A stretch of 64,000 nucleotides of DNA, from NCBI GenBank assembly GCA_014706295.1, contig JACSVZ010000006.1, positions 24,548,629 to 24,612,628 of the forward strand, read 5' to 3'. A program made the position numbers and the translations under genes. This document shows positions 61,785 through 64,000 of this stretch, piece by piece (position 1 is the first letter of the stretch; each line of letters starts with the position of its first letter). The stretch comes from Lycocorax pyrrhopterus obiensis (Eukaryota; Chordata; Aves; Passeriformes; Paradisaeidae). The notes beneath the pieces were generated by a model that was not told where the DNA came from, searched no databases, and saw only the letters and a list, made by a program, of their open reading frames with translations.

Positions 61785-62024
61785 GTCGCGACAGTCCCGG
61801 AGTTTGGCCGCATAGTAATTTATACTACCAGTCTTCGTGTGGTGAGAACCACTTTTGAAAGATGCGAACTGGTTAGAAAGATATTTCAAAATCACCGAGT
61901 TAAATTCGAAGAAAAAAACATTGCTCTGAACAGTGATTATGGAAAAGAACTAGACGAAAGATGCAGAAGTGTCTGCATGGTTCCCTCACTCCCTGTTGTG
62001 TTTATTGATGGCCATTATCTTGGG
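61785..62024 (+). CDS. GRXCR1: GRXCR1, second coding exon (partial gene)
   Basis: This 240-nt exon (80 codons, phase 0 at both ends) carries most of the glutaredoxin-like domain. It opens after a T-run acceptor (TTTTTTTTCCAG) and closes before a GTAAGT donor. Visible landmarks are the beta strand IVIYTT, the helix region [14 protein letters not shown], the strand KFEEKNIAL, and [13 protein letters not shown], which holds the cis-proline of the glutaredoxin fold and the start of the glutathione-binding Gly-Gly turn (the second Gly is expected from the next exon). The CPYC redox motif of classical glutaredoxins is absent: the position after the first strand reads TTSLRVV. Cysteines seen are in FERC, DERC and SVCMV. 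With exon 1 the window encodes 216 residues (229 from the upstream ATG). The human protein is about 290 residues, so roughly the last 75, including the cysteine-rich C-terminus, lie beyond the window. There is no frameshift or internal stop. Confidence 0.94.
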
Positions 62025-64000
62025 GTAAGTAAAGCATGAACCTATGTTTTATCCTAGAGTTGGGAAGAGCGGATGAAAATCTTGATGAATGAGAAGCAGG
62101 ACTTTTAGAAAATTGCCTGCAATGCCGCAGAGATGGTAACAATTAAAGACAAATCCTTTTGTAGTATGCACTGCACAGATCCTCACTGATAAGTTTGATC
62201 TGAAGATGCAAAAGATAACCAGGGAGAAACTATCTGGAGGGGAGTAAGAGGCAATAATACATCTGAGATGTCACCTGTTTCTTAAAAAATATCTTATTCT
62301 GTAATTGAAACCATGAAAATCTAGAGCAATGGATTTTTTTCCTCATGAGAACCTGCATGCATGAGTGACCCAGGAAGAACACATATAGCATAAACCTGTC
62401 ATTTAGTAATATGTGTTGAATATGAGACTAACACCTTGGAGTGTCAGACTTTAAATATACATTGAATTTTGGATGATGTAGTCTGTATCAGGACCTGTAG
62501 TCAACTGAACATATTTTAGATACAAAATTGGTTAATACTTACTTTTAAAAAAGCCTAGCTATAGAAGAGAAAGAAAAACAGCCCAATTCTGCCCTATTAT
62601 AAGACATAAACTCCAAATGGAAAACTCTAATCCCCATTTTTACACTAGTATTGTAGGTCTAGAAGCCTATTGATATTTGAAATCACCTTTTCATCGAACC
62701 TGTACTTTTGAAATGTATTTCTCAAAGACAGAAAAAAAAACCAAATCAAAAGAAAAAGATTCTGGAAAGTGACATGAAGAAAACAGGCTGGAAGCTCAGA
62801 GCAGGTATTTGTCTCGAGCGGTAAAAAGCTAGCAATTAGCACCGACTGCGAGACTGTGATTGTGAAGGAAAACTATATTTAAACACAGTGAGGTTATTGT
62901 GTTTGCATCACTTAAAGCTTTCATTTTCACAAAACATTTAAGTAACAGTATGCAGTGTAACCAACAATCAGGGATAATAAATATTAGGCCTGTATGATCA
63001 CTTTCTTCTGCTTTTCCCCATGCCTTCCTAGCTTTCCATGTGTTCTGCATGAGTTAGGCTTCCTTGAGCACTAAAACAAATGCATTTGCTGTCATAGGCC
63101 TTGCCAGACCACCAGAGCAGCTGTAAAATCACCTGTGTGCAGAATATTAACAGACAGTGATTTTTACTTCATAGTAGAATATGCTTCTATCACAACTCTG
63201 ATTTGGAGAGTTCTCCAGCCAGCTAGAAGTGCTACATTCAACAGCAGCTTAAAATTCAACGGGATTCAGACTAAGATTTTCTCATCTAATTATCATGTTG
63301 AAAGTGTAAGTGGTGAGTTATGATTGGCTTCAAGAAAATCTCAGTCCACATGTGATCAATTTGTCAAAAGAATTCAGATAAGATACTGAAATTGATTAAA
63401 TATGTTATTTGCTTAGCTGTGGGAAATGCCTGGATCCAGTGTTTTGGTATGATGGATGGCCCATTAAGTCACTGCCAGTTGTTCTTTTTTTGTTTGTTTT
63501 TTCTTAAAGATTGTGAGAAACTTGCTTTCTAATAGATTGACAGTGTAAAAACCAATAAAATCTCATTAAAACTCTCTAAGTACTGTATGAGATACTTTGG
63601 AGAGGTATAGAAAAGAAGTCAAGTGAATTAGGAAGATAGCTTTCTATGGAATAGACAAATATACCTCCTGTAGGTAAAGAAAAATGAAATAATTGAGTGT
63701 TCTGATCTACAGACATTTATTGAAGCAAGGCAACTGCACTTACGTTGTTTAGCACAAGAAAACTAAAAGCAGTGGGCTGCTAACAAACAGGAAAACCCTC
63801 AGATATGGAGTGTGTTTTCTTGCTTCTTTTCTCTTTTTTTTTTTTTTCTTAAATTGATGAGGCACACTGTAGTTAACTGGAACAAACTTTAGTTTCATGA
63901 GAGAACTAAAGCTATTCCATGTAAGAGTGACATTATTTGTGGAAAAGCAGCTTTGCAGGCAGGGAGCAGTGCATGAGACAGCTCCTCTACTCAGAGAGAG
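62025..64000 (+). other. GRXCR1: GRXCR1 intron 2, 5' part
   Basis: This is the start of the second intron, after the GTAAGT donor, and it runs off the window. It is AT-rich. A 14-nt T-run at 63834-63847 is the only simple repeat of note. I see no exon, transposon or strong hairpin in it. The GRXCR1 exon that should begin with the second Gly of the Gly-Gly turn is not found before base 64000. Confidence 0.85.

Noticed and set aside
1..64000. tRNA, rRNA, CRISPR or bacterial operon structures
   Set aside because: None seen on either strand. The composition, spliced exons and CR1/LTR content indicate vertebrate nuclear DNA.

Overview
This window looks like avian nuclear DNA, most likely from a bird. 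It is AT-rich and gene-poor. The interspersed repeats are 3'-end CR1 LINE fragments whose tails carry the ATTCTATG-type repeat, plus short solo LTRs of endogenous retroviruses. No mammalian SINE was seen. CR1 also occurs in crocodilians and turtles, so 'bird' is an inference from the overall picture and the species is not determined.

Only one protein-coding gene can be supported: GRXCR1 (glutaredoxin and cysteine-rich domain containing 1) on the + strand. It is incomplete. The first coding exon lies at 31671-32078 (an in-frame upstream ATG is at 31632) and ends at a perfect CAG|GTAGGT donor. The second lies at 61785-62024, between a polypyrimidine-CAG acceptor and a GTAAGT donor. Both junctions are phase 0, and the joined reading frame gives the acidic N-terminal region plus most of the glutaredoxin-like domain. 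The exons encoding the C-terminal cysteine-rich part must lie beyond base 64000. GRXCR1 acts in hair-cell stereocilia of the inner ear in vertebrates.

Layout: 1-31420 is non-coding upstream sequence with a (GT)20 microsatellite, a 144-bp near-identical duplication (224-367 and 2026-2220), an isolated CpG-dense patch (11219-11376), one antisense CR1 (12187-12467) and a pure (CCCTT)54 tract (31081-31350) that ends about 280 bp before the first ATG. 31421-31670 is the proximal 5' region. It contains an exact 11-bp POU4F core match and sits just downstream of a strong candidate 3' splice site. 32079-61784 is intron 1 (29.7 kb). It holds a GC-rich block with three RFX X-box-like motifs spaced about 60 bp apart, a 486-nt homopyrimidine tract built from the same CCCTT unit, four CR1 fragments, three candidate solo LTRs (one nested in a CR1), a compound TCCTG/TCCTC microsatellite and a near-perfect 28-bp-arm hairpin. 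62025-64000 is the start of intron 2.

No wholly new biological system is claimed. The points most worth testing are the pair of CCCTT tracts flanking exon 1, the hair-cell-type regulatory motifs (POU4F, X-box) around a hair-cell gene, the 49103-49163 hairpin, and the orphan CpG patch. Most open reading frames over 60 codons here are chance frames or lie in repeats.
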